Assembly: GCA_947090235.1 (NCBI GenBank)
Contig: CAMUNJ010000020.1
Span: forward strand, 1-11,001
DNA from: an uncultured Bacillota bacterium
Lineage (GTDB): Bacteria > Bacillota > Clostridia > Christensenellales > UBA1242
Direction: 5' to 3'
Length of the DNA: 11,001 nucleotides
Below are positions 5,318 to 11,001 of this stretch, piece by piece. The notes under the pieces were generated by a model that saw nothing but the letters and a program-made list of their open reading frames with translations, was not told where the DNA came from and made no database searches. A program made the position numbers and the translations under genes. Each line of letters opens with the position of its first letter. Position 1 is the stretch's first letter.

Positions 5318-7291
5318 ATGAAAAAGAATTTTATTAAAGTTTTTGTTTGTATATTTGTTTGTTTACTTTGTCTTTGTGGCGGGCTTGCTTTGGGGCTTAC
5401 ACAAGAAAGCGTTGAAATTGATCATAGCAGTCAAATAGTAGGTGATTACGATTTGACATTGCAAGAAAGAAACACAACTTGGAAGCGTATAGAAAAAAAT
5501 ATAGTTATAAATAAAAATAAAGTTTGCGATATAACTCAATTAGTGACAGTTGAATACAAAAATCCGGGCATAAATGTTGGTATAACTTTGCAAGTTGCCA
5601 GAGTAAATCAAGTGACAAGATTTTGGAATGGTAAAAAATATGTTACTAAAACTATTGCTAATTTAGATAATCTTTCGGCAAGGGTAAAGAGTGTAGATAG
5701 TGATTTTGTTGAAGAGTTTTCTGAAATTGAAAATTCTGGTGAGTTTTACTATTTAAATATTGGAGAATTAAGACATTATAAGGCAAGTGGCGAGTACACA
5801 TTTGAAGTAAATTATCGTTATGATTTTGGAGCAGATTTTATTTCTGATTTTGATGATTTTACATTTGACTTGATGGATTATGATTATATTCAACCTGTTG
5901 GTGAGTTTGAGGCTACTGTTACTTTGCCAGAAAAATTTTTGGGTGAAGAGCAACAAATTCAAGATATTTTATCTTTTAGAACAAACGAAAAAAAGGAACT
6001 TGGTTTTGAAGCCGTACAAGCAAATTACGATCAAGAAACCTTGACTATCAGTTGTAAGTTCCCTGGTGTAGTTCCTGTTAAAACTGGTCTTACTATGCAA
6101 CTTATTTTAGATAATAATTATTTTGAAACCTATTTTACACCAAATACTTTTTATTATGTTGTTTTAGCAATTGCAATATTGGCAGTGTTGCTTATAGTTT
6201 TAATTTTGATTTTGAGTCGTTTGGGACAAAAACCAGTTATAACTGTAGAATTTTATCCACCAAAAGGATATAATCCTATAGATGTAGCCAGAATTTATCG
6301 TGGAAATGTGCGAGCAAAAGATTTTGCATCCATATATTTATACTGGGCAAGTCAAGATTTGATTGAGATAAAGTCTAAAGGCGATAAACAATTTTTGATG
6401 AAAAAACTTCATGACTTTCCAGAGCCTGTGCATGGTGAAGATAATTATTTAGGCAAAAAGCGAGAAAAAGAATTTTTTGATGCACACTTTAAAGATTCTA
6501 TAATTTATGATACTGCTGGTTTTAGTAAACATGATAAACTGTTTATTAAGGCAGTTGATAAAATGTACCAAACCGACGAAAATAAAAATACAAAACAAAT
6601 TATTTTTAAACTTTTAATTCAATTGTTGTCTATTATACCAATGATTTTGTTTATAATTTGGAATATATTATATGACTCTTCTATTGGGATTTCTTTCTTA
6701 ATTTTCTTATTTCCATTTATAGCACTTATGGTTTTTATACATGCTCGAATGGGGTGGGCAATGATTTGGTTTAAGATTATTTGGTGTGCTGGATTTGGAA
6801 TTGTACCTTTTATTGCTTTTAAAGGATTTTTATTCTTAACTTACGACATTTACAATATATTCTGGTTTTTAGTCGCTATTATGATTGTTGGATCATTTGC
6901 TGTTAAATTGGTAAAAATTCGGACTATCAAAAATATGTCATTATATGGCAAAGTACTTGGTTTTAAGCAATTTCTTGTTAAGGTTGAAGTTGATAAACTT
7001 GAACGCATGATATATGATGATCCTAAATATTATTTAGATATCCTGCCTTTCTGTTATGTATTTGACATAACAAAAGTTATGGAAAAGAAATTTGAATCTA
7101 TGCATATAATTCTTCCATCGCTCTCTCCAGATATATCTGTTGCTTTGTTTATTTCAAGTCTTTCGCGTTTGCATACTATGGCACATATATCTCACATTTC
7201 CTCTAGCAGAGGTGGCTTCTCTGGAGGCGGTGGTGGACATGGTGGCTCTTCTGGCGGAGGCGGAGGAGGCGGCGGTGGCCGTGGAAGATAA
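5318..7291 (+). CDS. DUF2207-family membrane protein with glycine-rich tail
   Basis: This 657-residue protein has the architecture of the DUF2207 family of predicted membrane proteins, whose function is not established. A signal peptide or first helix spans about residues 7-26. An extracellular beta-rich domain follows (about 30-275), then a transmembrane helix at about 278-300 with a YPPKGYNPIDVARIYRG segment behind it, and a cytoplasmic winged-helix-like region (ASIYLYWASQDLIEI). Further hydrophobic helices lie between about 426 and 530. The C terminus (about 627-657) is nearly all Gly and Ser (FSGGGGGHGG...), a common ending in this family. The codons for the tail form a GC-rich patch in an AT-rich gene. 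The start is supported by GAGG 5 bases upstream. It is alone in its transcription unit, with its own promoter. Confidence 0.88.
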   Translation: MKKNFIKVFVCIFVCLLCLCGGLALGLTQESVEIDHSSQIVGDYDLTLQERNTTWKRIEKNIVINKNKVCDITQLVTVEYKNPGINVGITLQVARVNQVTRFWNGKKYVTKTIANLDNLSARVKSVDSDFVEEFSEIENSGEFYYLNIGELRHYKASGEYTFEVNYRYDFGADFISDFDDFTFDLMDYDYIQPVGEFEATVTLPEKFLGEEQQIQDILSFRTNEKKELGFEAVQANYDQETLTISCKFPGVVPVKTGLTMQLILDNNYFETYFTPNTFYYVVLAIAILAVLLIVLILILSRLGQKPVITVEFYPPKGYNPIDVARIYRGNVRAKDFASIYLYWASQDLIEIKSKGDKQFLMKKLHDFPEPVHGEDNYLGKKREKEFFDAHFKDSIIYDTAGFSKHDKLFIKAVDKMYQTDENKNTKQIIFKLLIQLLSIIPMILFIIWNILYDSSIGISFLIFLFPFIALMVFIHARMGWAMIWFKIIWCAGFGIVPFIAFKGFLFLTYDIYNIFWFLVAIMIVGSFAVKLVKIRTIKNMSLYGKVLGFKQFLVKVEVDKLERMIYDDPKYYLDILPFCYVFDITKVMEKKFESMHIILPSLSPDISVALFISSLSRLHTMAHISHISSSRGGFSGGGGGHGGSSGGGGGGGGGRGR

Positions 7292-7296
7292 AAACT

Positions 7297-7353
7297 ATAA
7301 AATGTAAATTTTCTGCTGGTTGCAATCAAAGGCTTAAAAATTTTACATTTTAT
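7297..7353 (+). repeat. Inverted repeat after the DUF2207 gene, possible weak terminator
   Basis: ATAAAATGTAAA (7297-7308) pairs perfectly with TTTACATTTTAT (7342-7353) around a 33-base loop, followed by TGTTTTATAT. The stem is almost pure A/T, so termination would be weak and some read-through into the HD-domain gene is likely. Confidence 0.4.
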
Positions 7354-7380
7354 TGTTTTATATAGAAAAAAGAATATGAT
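7353..7380 (+). promoter_or_regulatory. Weak promoter candidate for the HD-domain gene
   Basis: TATGAT (7375-7380) is a good -10. The -35 TTGTTT (7353-7358) at 16 bases is poor. The predicted start near 7387 would give a leader of about 24 bases. Confidence 0.35.
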
Positions 7381-7410
7381 TTAAAGTTTGAGATTGAAGA
7401 AGGAAAAATT

Positions 7411-8055
7411 ATGGAAGAAAAGATGAAAAGAGTTGTTGAGTTTTATGCACTTACGCATAAATTGAAGACTCTTATAAGAACCGGTTGGAAGATTTGGGGA
7501 GTTAAAACTGATAGGCTTGAAAGTGTGGCAGAACATATTTATGGTACACAAATGCTTGCTTTTGCAATTAACAATGAATTTGAGTTAGGTCTAGATATGC
7601 AAAAGGTAGCTTATATGCTTGCTTTTCACGAACTTGGCGAATGTGTAGTTGGTGATATAACAATGTTTGAAAATATTTCCAAAGAAGAAAAACACAAACT
7701 TGAGTTAAAAGCTGTTGAAGATAGTTTAAATTTACTTTCTAATAATGACCTTAATAATGAAGTACTTTCAATATTCAATGAATTTGAAGATCGAAAAACC
7801 AAAGAATCAGTCTTTGCTCACATGATAGATAAGTTTGAGTGTGACCTTCAAGTTAAATACTACGATGAACAAGGTTGTTGTGATTTGAATTTGCCAAGAC
7901 AGGGCGGACAAGAGAAAGTAAGGCAGGAAGGTTTGAAAAGAGGTTATGCATCTTTTGCTGAGATGTGGATTAATTTTGATAAAGAGCATGTAGGTTATGA
8001 TGAACTTTTCAAATCCTTTGCAGATTATATTATTTCCCACAAAATTTTTAAATAA
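7411..8055 (+). CDS. HD-domain phosphohydrolase (HD_3; YfbR/HDDC2-like)
   Basis: This 214-residue protein matches HD_3 enzymes, a group that includes 5'-deoxynucleotidase YfbR and HDDC2, which remove phosphate from deoxynucleoside monophosphates. Visible motifs in order are RLESVAEHIYGTQMLA with metal ligand H42, AFHELGECVVGDIT with H73, and the late acidic ligand D140 in HMIDKFECD. The second motif reads HE where the classic pair is HD (E74 for Asp), followed by the conserved E77 and GD (81-82). All other ligands seem present, so activity is plausible; the substrate is inferred from family only. The start is supported by GAAGAAGGA about 7 bases upstream; a second Met at residue 5 has no better site. 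The stop overlaps a strong terminator. Confidence 0.82.
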   Translation: MEEKMKRVVEFYALTHKLKTLIRTGWKIWGVKTDRLESVAEHIYGTQMLAFAINNEFELGLDMQKVAYMLAFHELGECVVGDITMFENISKEEKHKLELKAVEDSLNLLSNNDLNNEVLSIFNEFEDRKTKESVFAHMIDKFECDLQVKYYDEQGCCDLNLPRQGGQEKVRQEGLKRGYASFAEMWINFDKEHVGYDELFKSFADYIISHKIFK

Positions 8056-8085
8056 AAAATACGAACAAATTGTTCGTATTTTTTT
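8054..8085. terminator. Strong bidirectional terminator
   Basis: A 14-base stem pairs 8054-8067 with 8071-8084 (core ACGAACA/TGTTCGT) around a 3-base loop, flanked by six A and seven T. It overlaps the HD-domain stop and lies 9 bases from the convergent small membrane gene's stop. Confidence 0.9.
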
Positions 8086-8093
8086 GTGATTTT

Positions 8094-8327
8094 TTAGTCA
8101 ATCCAAAGAACTTTGTTAGCAACAAGGATTGTAATCATGTCAACAAGCCAGAATAGTGCAGGGCAAAGGAATAACATTACGATTGCGAGAACAACTCCGA
8201 GTGTTGATTTTTTGCTGAGTGATCTGCAAAGACGATAAATAGCCCAAACAATGTCAAGAACTGGCAATGCAAGGATAAATTTAACGATTCTTGGAAGACC
8301 ATCAAATGCTTTAACCAAACCTTTCAT
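8094..8327 (-). CDS. Two-helix small membrane protein, 77 residues
   Basis: I cannot name this family. The protein has two hydrophobic segments, at about residues 13-33 and 42-69, joined by a basic stretch (YRLCRSLSKKS, residues 31-41). That predicts a hairpin with the basic loop inside and both ends outside by the positive-inside rule. The N terminus MKGLVKAFDGLPRIVKF is amphipathic and the C terminus ends NKVLWID. It is a real gene by several independent signs: ribosome site AGGAG (plus-strand 8336-8340) 8 bases before the ATG, a near-consensus promoter with an extended -10, and a shared terminator behind the stop. It is divergent from minD, but nothing else links it to cell division. Confidence 0.8.
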   Translation of the reverse strand: MKGLVKAFDGLPRIVKFILALPVLDIVWAIYRLCRSLSKKSTLGVVLAIVMLFLCPALFWLVDMITILVANKVLWID

Positions 8328-8357
8328 ACCTCTTTCTCCTTTTTTTATGATAAATAT

Positions 8358-8386
8358 ATTGTAGCATGTTATTTTTATTTTGCCAA
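8358..8386 (-). promoter_or_regulatory. Promoter of the small membrane protein gene
   Basis: On the minus strand, TTGGCA (8381-8386), exactly 17 bases, then TACAAT (8358-8363), preceded by TGC as an extended -10. The predicted start near 8351 gives a 24-base leader. Confidence 0.75.
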
Positions 8387-8469
8387 ATATATTTCATTAA
8401 TTTTTATAATAATTTTATTTTTTAAATATTTTTGTTGTTTTAAAATAAACAAAAAATAACAAATTTATA

Positions 8470-8475
8470 TATAAT
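8470..8475 (+). promoter_or_regulatory. Perfect TATAAT upstream of minD
   Basis: The hexamer lies 70 bases before the minD start in very AT-rich DNA. No acceptable -35 stands 16-18 bases upstream, so it is only a tentative minDE promoter. Confidence 0.35.
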
Positions 8476-8539
8476 TCTCGTTTTATCTCTTATCATTTTG
8501 CACAAAGATTTTGCTAAAATATTCACAAGGAGATTTGAT

Positions 8540-9331
8540 ATGGCAAGAAAAATCGTCTTAACTAGTGGAAAGGGTGGGGTTGGCAAAACTACTGTTACTG
8601 CAAATCTTGGAGCAAACCTTGCTAAACTTGGGTTTAGAGTTGTTTTGATTGATGTTGATATTGGGTTGAATAATCTTGATGTTGTGCTTGGAATTGAAGA
8701 CCAGGTGATTTTTGATATAGGCGATGTTATATTGGGTAAATGTCGAGCAAAGCAGGCACTTATACAAGATAGAAAGATTTCTTCTCTTTATGTTATGCCA
8801 TCTTGCCATTCTTATGATAAAGTAAGAGTGCTTGGAGAGCATATTCGAAATGTTGTTGACACGCTGGACAAATCTTTTGATTACATTTTAATAGACTGTC
8901 CAGCCGGTGTTGAAGCGGGTTTTCATAGAGCCGTATTTTCTGCAAATGAAGCAATTATCGTTGTGACTCCACATCTTTCAAGTATTAGAGATGCAAGCAA
9001 GGTTTTGGGGTTACTTAATGAATATGACCTTCAAAGCAAAGGGTTGGTAATCAATCGCATGAGAGGAGATTTGCTTTTAAGCGGTGAGTTTATGAATATA
9101 GAAAACATTGTTAGGGCATTAAATATTCCTCTATTAGGTGTAATTCCAGAAGACGATGCCATTGGTACAAGTTGTTCTACAGGAAGATTTTTAAATTCTG
9201 TAGAAAGTGCGAGATCATTTACTCTCTTAAGTGAAAATATTCATAATGGCTCTAAAAAGATTTTTGATTGCACATACAAATATCGTGGACTTTTTGGCTA
9301 TTTAAAACGAAACATTAAGAAAAAGGTATAG
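8540..9331 (+). CDS. minD: Septum site-determining ATPase MinD
   Basis: MinD is a membrane-associated ParA/MinD-type ATPase that places the division septum. This 263-residue protein carries the deviant Walker A SGKGGVGKTT with K11 and K16, D40 in IDVDIGLNNLD, Walker B YILIDCPAG with D119, and SIRDASKVLGLL at 148-159. The last 16 residues (YRGLFGYLKRNIKKKV) form a basic amphipathic membrane-targeting helix. I chose the ATG at 8540 because AAGGAG lies 7 bases before it and MARKIVLTSGKGG matches family N termini; the frame stays open to an ATG at 8498, but those 14 extra residues have no family match. minE follows after 7 bases, forming a two-gene operon. No minC is adjacent: the gene upstream is divergent. 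Confidence 0.96.
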   Translation: MARKIVLTSGKGGVGKTTVTANLGANLAKLGFRVVLIDVDIGLNNLDVVLGIEDQVIFDIGDVILGKCRAKQALIQDRKISSLYVMPSCHSYDKVRVLGEHIRNVVDTLDKSFDYILIDCPAGVEAGFHRAVFSANEAIIVVTPHLSSIRDASKVLGLLNEYDLQSKGLVINRMRGDLLLSGEFMNIENIVRALNIPLLGVIPEDDAIGTSCSTGRFLNSVESARSFTLLSENIHNGSKKIFDCTYKYRGLFGYLKRNIKKKV

Positions 9332-9338
9332 GTGATTT

Positions 9339-9581
9339 ATGAAATATGAGATAAGTGAACCATCAATAAATAGGTTATCTTCTCTTTTAAGAAAGGACAA
9401 GTGCGATAATCCTCAGTATGTTTGCGAAGTTTTGAAGGGAGAACTTGAACCTATTATACAAAATTATATCTCGCTTTCTTCTCCAGTAAATGTTCGGTTT
9501 CGTAAATTTGGAGAAAAACTTTTGTTTTCTATAGAAATTGATGCCGAAAGAATAAGACCTTTTGGATATATTCCTAAATAA
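9339..9581 (+). CDS. minE: Cell division topological specificity factor MinE
   Basis: MinE stimulates MinD's ATPase and drives pole-to-pole oscillation or positioning. The 80 residues align over the MinE core: NRLSSLLRKDK corresponds to the MinD-contact helix, QYVCEVLKGELEPIIQNYISL to the topological-specificity helix, and VNVRFRKF...LLFSIEIDAERI to the beta strands. The region before the contact helix is only MKYEISEPSI, without the hydrophobic MALLDFF-like membrane helix of typical MinE. A TGA at 9333-9335, in frame just upstream, excludes a longer N terminus. The ribosome site AGGTGA (9330-9335) overlaps the minD stop, suggesting translational coupling. Identity rests on sequence pattern plus position after minD. 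Confidence 0.9.
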   Translation: MKYEISEPSINRLSSLLRKDKCDNPQYVCEVLKGELEPIIQNYISLSSPVNVRFRKFGEKLLFSIEIDAERIRPFGYIPK

Positions 9582-9622
9582 AAAATAGTTTTAATGTTTT
9601 AAAGATATTAAAACTATTTTTT
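9580..9622. terminator. Bidirectional terminator between minE and the DNA glycosylase gene
   Basis: AAAAAATAGTTTTAAT (9580-9595) pairs perfectly with 9607-9622 around an 11-base loop: a 16-base stem, almost all A/T. It overlaps the stop codons of both convergent genes. Confidence 0.75.
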
Positions 9623-10097
9623 ATTTTAAAAAGATAAGTTCATCTAGCCAATCTTTTAAATTATATCTAGGGTTTGCTGGACTTGTTGATTGCATATAAA
9701 TAACTGGGACTTGCAGGTTAAAGTTTTGTATAGTTAGATTATATGCAAGTTTTCCATTACATATAATTTTTTCTACTTTAGTATAAGGTGGAAGAAGTTT
9801 ATCTAGATTTGAAATCAAGGTATAATCTTTTTGTAACTCGAGGTCGCTTGAGCCTTTTAGGGGTGATTTTTCAACGATATCATAAAGGGCAATTTTATAT
9901 TTGTTAAGCAGAGTCTGTTTTTCTATTATTGTAGTAGGGAGAGGCTCTTCAAATATATTTGCTATTGTTTTCCAAAATCTGTTTTGTTTATTGCCGTAAT
10001 AAAAGCCATCTTGTCGACTTTTTATGCTTGGAAAAGAGCCAAGAATTAGAACTTTACTATCTTTATTGTAATAAGGTTTAAATGCAATATTATTCAT
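9621..10097 (-). CDS. DNA-deoxyinosine (hypoxanthine) glycosylase, UDG superfamily family 6
   Basis: This 158-residue enzyme belongs to the hypoxanthine-DNA glycosylase family, which removes deaminated adenine (hypoxanthine) from DNA to start base-excision repair. Seen motifs are VLILGSFPSIKSRQDGFYYGNKQNRFW (residues 16-42), with N39 the likely catalytic Asn of this family, IICNGKLAY (111-119), and the C-terminal STSPAN loop (137-142). Length is as expected for the family (about 160). The ATG at 10097 is fixed by an in-frame TAA 12 bases upstream and lacks any ribosome site; the promoter predicts transcription starting at this ATG. It is convergent with minE and divergent from cmk. Confusion with Mug/TDG is possible, but the YYGNKQNRFW block favours family 6. 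Confidence 0.9.
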   Translation of the reverse strand: MNNIAFKPYYNKDSKVLILGSFPSIKSRQDGFYYGNKQNRFWKTIANIFEEPLPTTIIEKQTLLNKYKIALYDIVEKSPLKGSSDLELQKDYTLISNLDKLLPPYTKVEKIICNGKLAYNLTIQNFNLQVPVIYMQSTSPANPRYNLKDWLDELIFLK

Positions 10098-10103
10098 ATG
10101 TAT

Positions 10104-10132
10104 AGTTTAGCACACATATAAATTTTTAGCAA
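10104..10132 (-). promoter_or_regulatory. Promoter predicting a leaderless glycosylase mRNA
   Basis: On the minus strand, TTGCTA (10127-10132), 17 bases, then TAAACT (10104-10109) preceded by TGC as an extended -10. Six bases separate the -10 from the ATG at 10097, so the expected +1 is the A of the ATG. Confidence 0.6.
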
Positions 10133-10138
10133 TTTTAT

Positions 10139-10167
10139 TTGTATTTCTTTTTCTATTTTGTTATACT
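10139..10167 (+). promoter_or_regulatory. cmk promoter, extended -10 type
   Basis: TATACT (10162-10167) is preceded by TGT at 10159-10161 as an extended -10. The -35 TTGTAT (10139-10144) is weak, at 17 bases. The predicted start near 10174 gives a leader of about 14 bases with the AAGGGAGG ribosome site. Confidence 0.6.
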
Positions 10168-10187
10168 AAATTCAAAAGGGAGGGATT

Positions 10188-10856
10188 ATGATCAATATTG
10201 CTATTGATGGGAATGTAGGTAGTGGCAAAAGCACGCTTGCCAAAGGATTAGCAAAAAGATTAGGATTTAATACTTTTGATACAGGTGCTATTTATAGAGG
10301 GCTTGCTTGTGAGTTTATGAAAAGAGGACTTGGAGAGCCTAATCAAAAGAAGATGGAAGATTTTATTTCTTCTGTTGATATTAAGGTGGAATTTATTGAA
10401 GATGTTCAACATGTATTTGTTAATGAGTTTGATTATACTCCTTATTTAAGGCTAGAAGAAACATCAGTTATGGCTGGCAAAGTTTCACCTTTTGCTGTTG
10501 TGAGAGCAAAAGTTTTGTCCTTGCAACGCGACTTTGCAAATACTCACAATGTTGTTATGGAAGGTCGTGATATAGGCACTGAGGTGTTGCCTAATGCAGA
10601 TTACAAATTTTTTGTTACTGCTAGTGAAGAGGTGAGGGCTAAGCGTCGTTATGAGCAAATTAAGAACAAGCCAAATGCACCCTCTTATGAAGAGGTTTTA
10701 AAGGATTTACGCGAACGAGATTATCGTGATATAAATCGTGAAATTTCTCCTCTTAAGCCTGCAAAAGATTCTATCATTATTGATTCCTCAAATCAAACTC
10801 TTGAAGAAACAATACAAAATTGTTTAGATATAATTAAAATTAATCAACGAATTTAA
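10188..10856 (+). CDS. cmk: Cytidylate (CMP/dCMP) kinase
   Basis: This cytoplasmic enzyme phosphorylates CMP and dCMP with ATP, feeding CTP and dCTP synthesis. Its 222 residues fit the family's usual 220-230. The P-loop is GNVGSGKST (8-16), FDTGAIYRG matches the family's LDTGAMYRA block, VMEGRDIGTEVLP is the Cmk signature, and the lid region RDYRDINREISPLKPAKDSIIIDSS carries the expected Arg and Asp residues. The P-loop start DGNVGSGKS departs from the common DGPAGSGKS and looks more like deoxynucleoside kinases, but everything else is Cmk. The start is supported by GGAGG a few bases upstream. It is a single-gene unit here, whereas in many Bacillota cmk is linked to rpsA or plsC homologues. 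Confidence 0.95.
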   Translation: MINIAIDGNVGSGKSTLAKGLAKRLGFNTFDTGAIYRGLACEFMKRGLGEPNQKKMEDFISSVDIKVEFIEDVQHVFVNEFDYTPYLRLEETSVMAGKVSPFAVVRAKVLSLQRDFANTHNVVMEGRDIGTEVLPNADYKFFVTASEEVRAKRRYEQIKNKPNAPSYEEVLKDLRERDYRDINREISPLKPAKDSIIIDSSNQTLEETIQNCLDIIKINQRI

Positions 10857-10882
10857 AAAAGGTGTTTTAAAAACACCTTTTT
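10856..10882. terminator. Bidirectional terminator after cmk
   Basis: AAAAAGGTGTTT (10856-10867) pairs with AAACACCTTTTT (10871-10882) around a 3-base loop. It follows the cmk stop directly and overlaps the stop of the minus-strand frame at the right edge. Confidence 0.85.
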
Positions 10883-10994
10883 ATAATTGAAAAATCTCTT
10901 GCAATTCTGCAGTTTTTGCTTCATCTACCATTTGTTTTATTTGTTCTTGAGTACAAATTTCTCCCTGTTCAATTTTGATTTTACATTTATCTAT
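10881..10994 (-). other. 3' end of a minus-strand reading frame, coding status uncertain
   Basis: Reading leftward, 37 codons are open before a TAA at 10881-10883, giving a peptide that begins IDKCKIKIEQ and ends EAKTAELQEIFQL. Its Lys/Glu/Gln-rich composition and its stop lying inside a shared terminator look like a genuine gene end. However, a TGA (plus-strand 10995-10997) closes the frame at its upstream side only four bases from the window edge, and no start codon with a ribosome site is visible inside. The only internal ATG would give 16 residues. It may be a decayed gene, a frameshifted 3' end or chance. I do not recognise the peptide. Confidence 0.3.
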
Positions 10995-11001
10995 TCAAAC
11001 A

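Noticed and set aside
8498..8539. Fourteen-codon N-terminal extension of MinD from an upstream ATG
   Set aside because: The ATG at 8540 has AAGGAG at ideal distance and matches MinD family N termini; the upstream ATG has no ribosome site.
10995..10997. TGA reassigned to an amino acid in this organism
   Set aside because: The Trp codons I checked in the intact genes are TGG despite strong AT bias, and full-length proteins contain no internal TGA, so a Trp reassignment is very unlikely. Absence of TGA stops in about ten genes can be chance.

Overview
The window looks like a chromosomal segment of a low-GC, anaerobic, fermentative member of the Bacillota, most likely Clostridia-like. Support comes from AT-rich intergenic DNA, purine-rich Shine-Dalgarno sites, TTGACA/TATAAT-type promoters, a tRNA gene with encoded CCA, a pyruvate formate-lyase pair, a MinD/MinE pair and a BclA-type collagen-like surface protein. 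No phage, transposase, CRISPR array or plasmid gene is visible.

Layout from left to right: the 3' part of a small polytopic membrane protein (+); a collagen-like protein with a BclA-like C-terminal domain (-); pyruvate formate-lyase and its radical-SAM activating enzyme (+), separated by a 288-base spacer packed with nested inverted repeats; tRNA-Ser(GGA) (-); a large DUF2207 membrane protein with a glycine-rich tail (+); an HD-domain (HD_3/YfbR-like) nucleotide phosphohydrolase (+); a 77-residue two-helix membrane protein (-); minD and minE (+); a family-6 uracil-DNA-glycosylase-superfamily enzyme, i.e. a deoxyinosine/hypoxanthine-DNA glycosylase (-); cytidylate kinase (+); and the uncertain tail of a minus-strand reading frame at the right edge.

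The genes do not form one pathway. They are mostly one- or two-gene transcription units in alternating orientation. pflB and pflA are the best functional pair: PflA makes the glycyl radical on PflB, which cleaves pyruvate to formate and acetyl-CoA. minD and minE form a compact pair for division-site placement, with no minC beside them. Cytidylate kinase, the HD phosphohydrolase and the inosine glycosylase all touch nucleotide supply or repair, but separate promoters argue against a shared operon. Every convergent boundary is closed by one symmetric A-tract/stem/U-tract hairpin that can work in both directions, often overlapping a stop codon.

I see no clearly new multi-gene system. The points most worth following up are the palindrome-rich pflB-pflA spacer, pflA lacking a Shine-Dalgarno site just behind a strong hairpin, a promoter placed so that the glycosylase mRNA should be leaderless, a MinE without the usual N-terminal membrane helix and without a neighbouring minC, and regularly interrupted Gly-X-Y repeats in the collagen-like protein.
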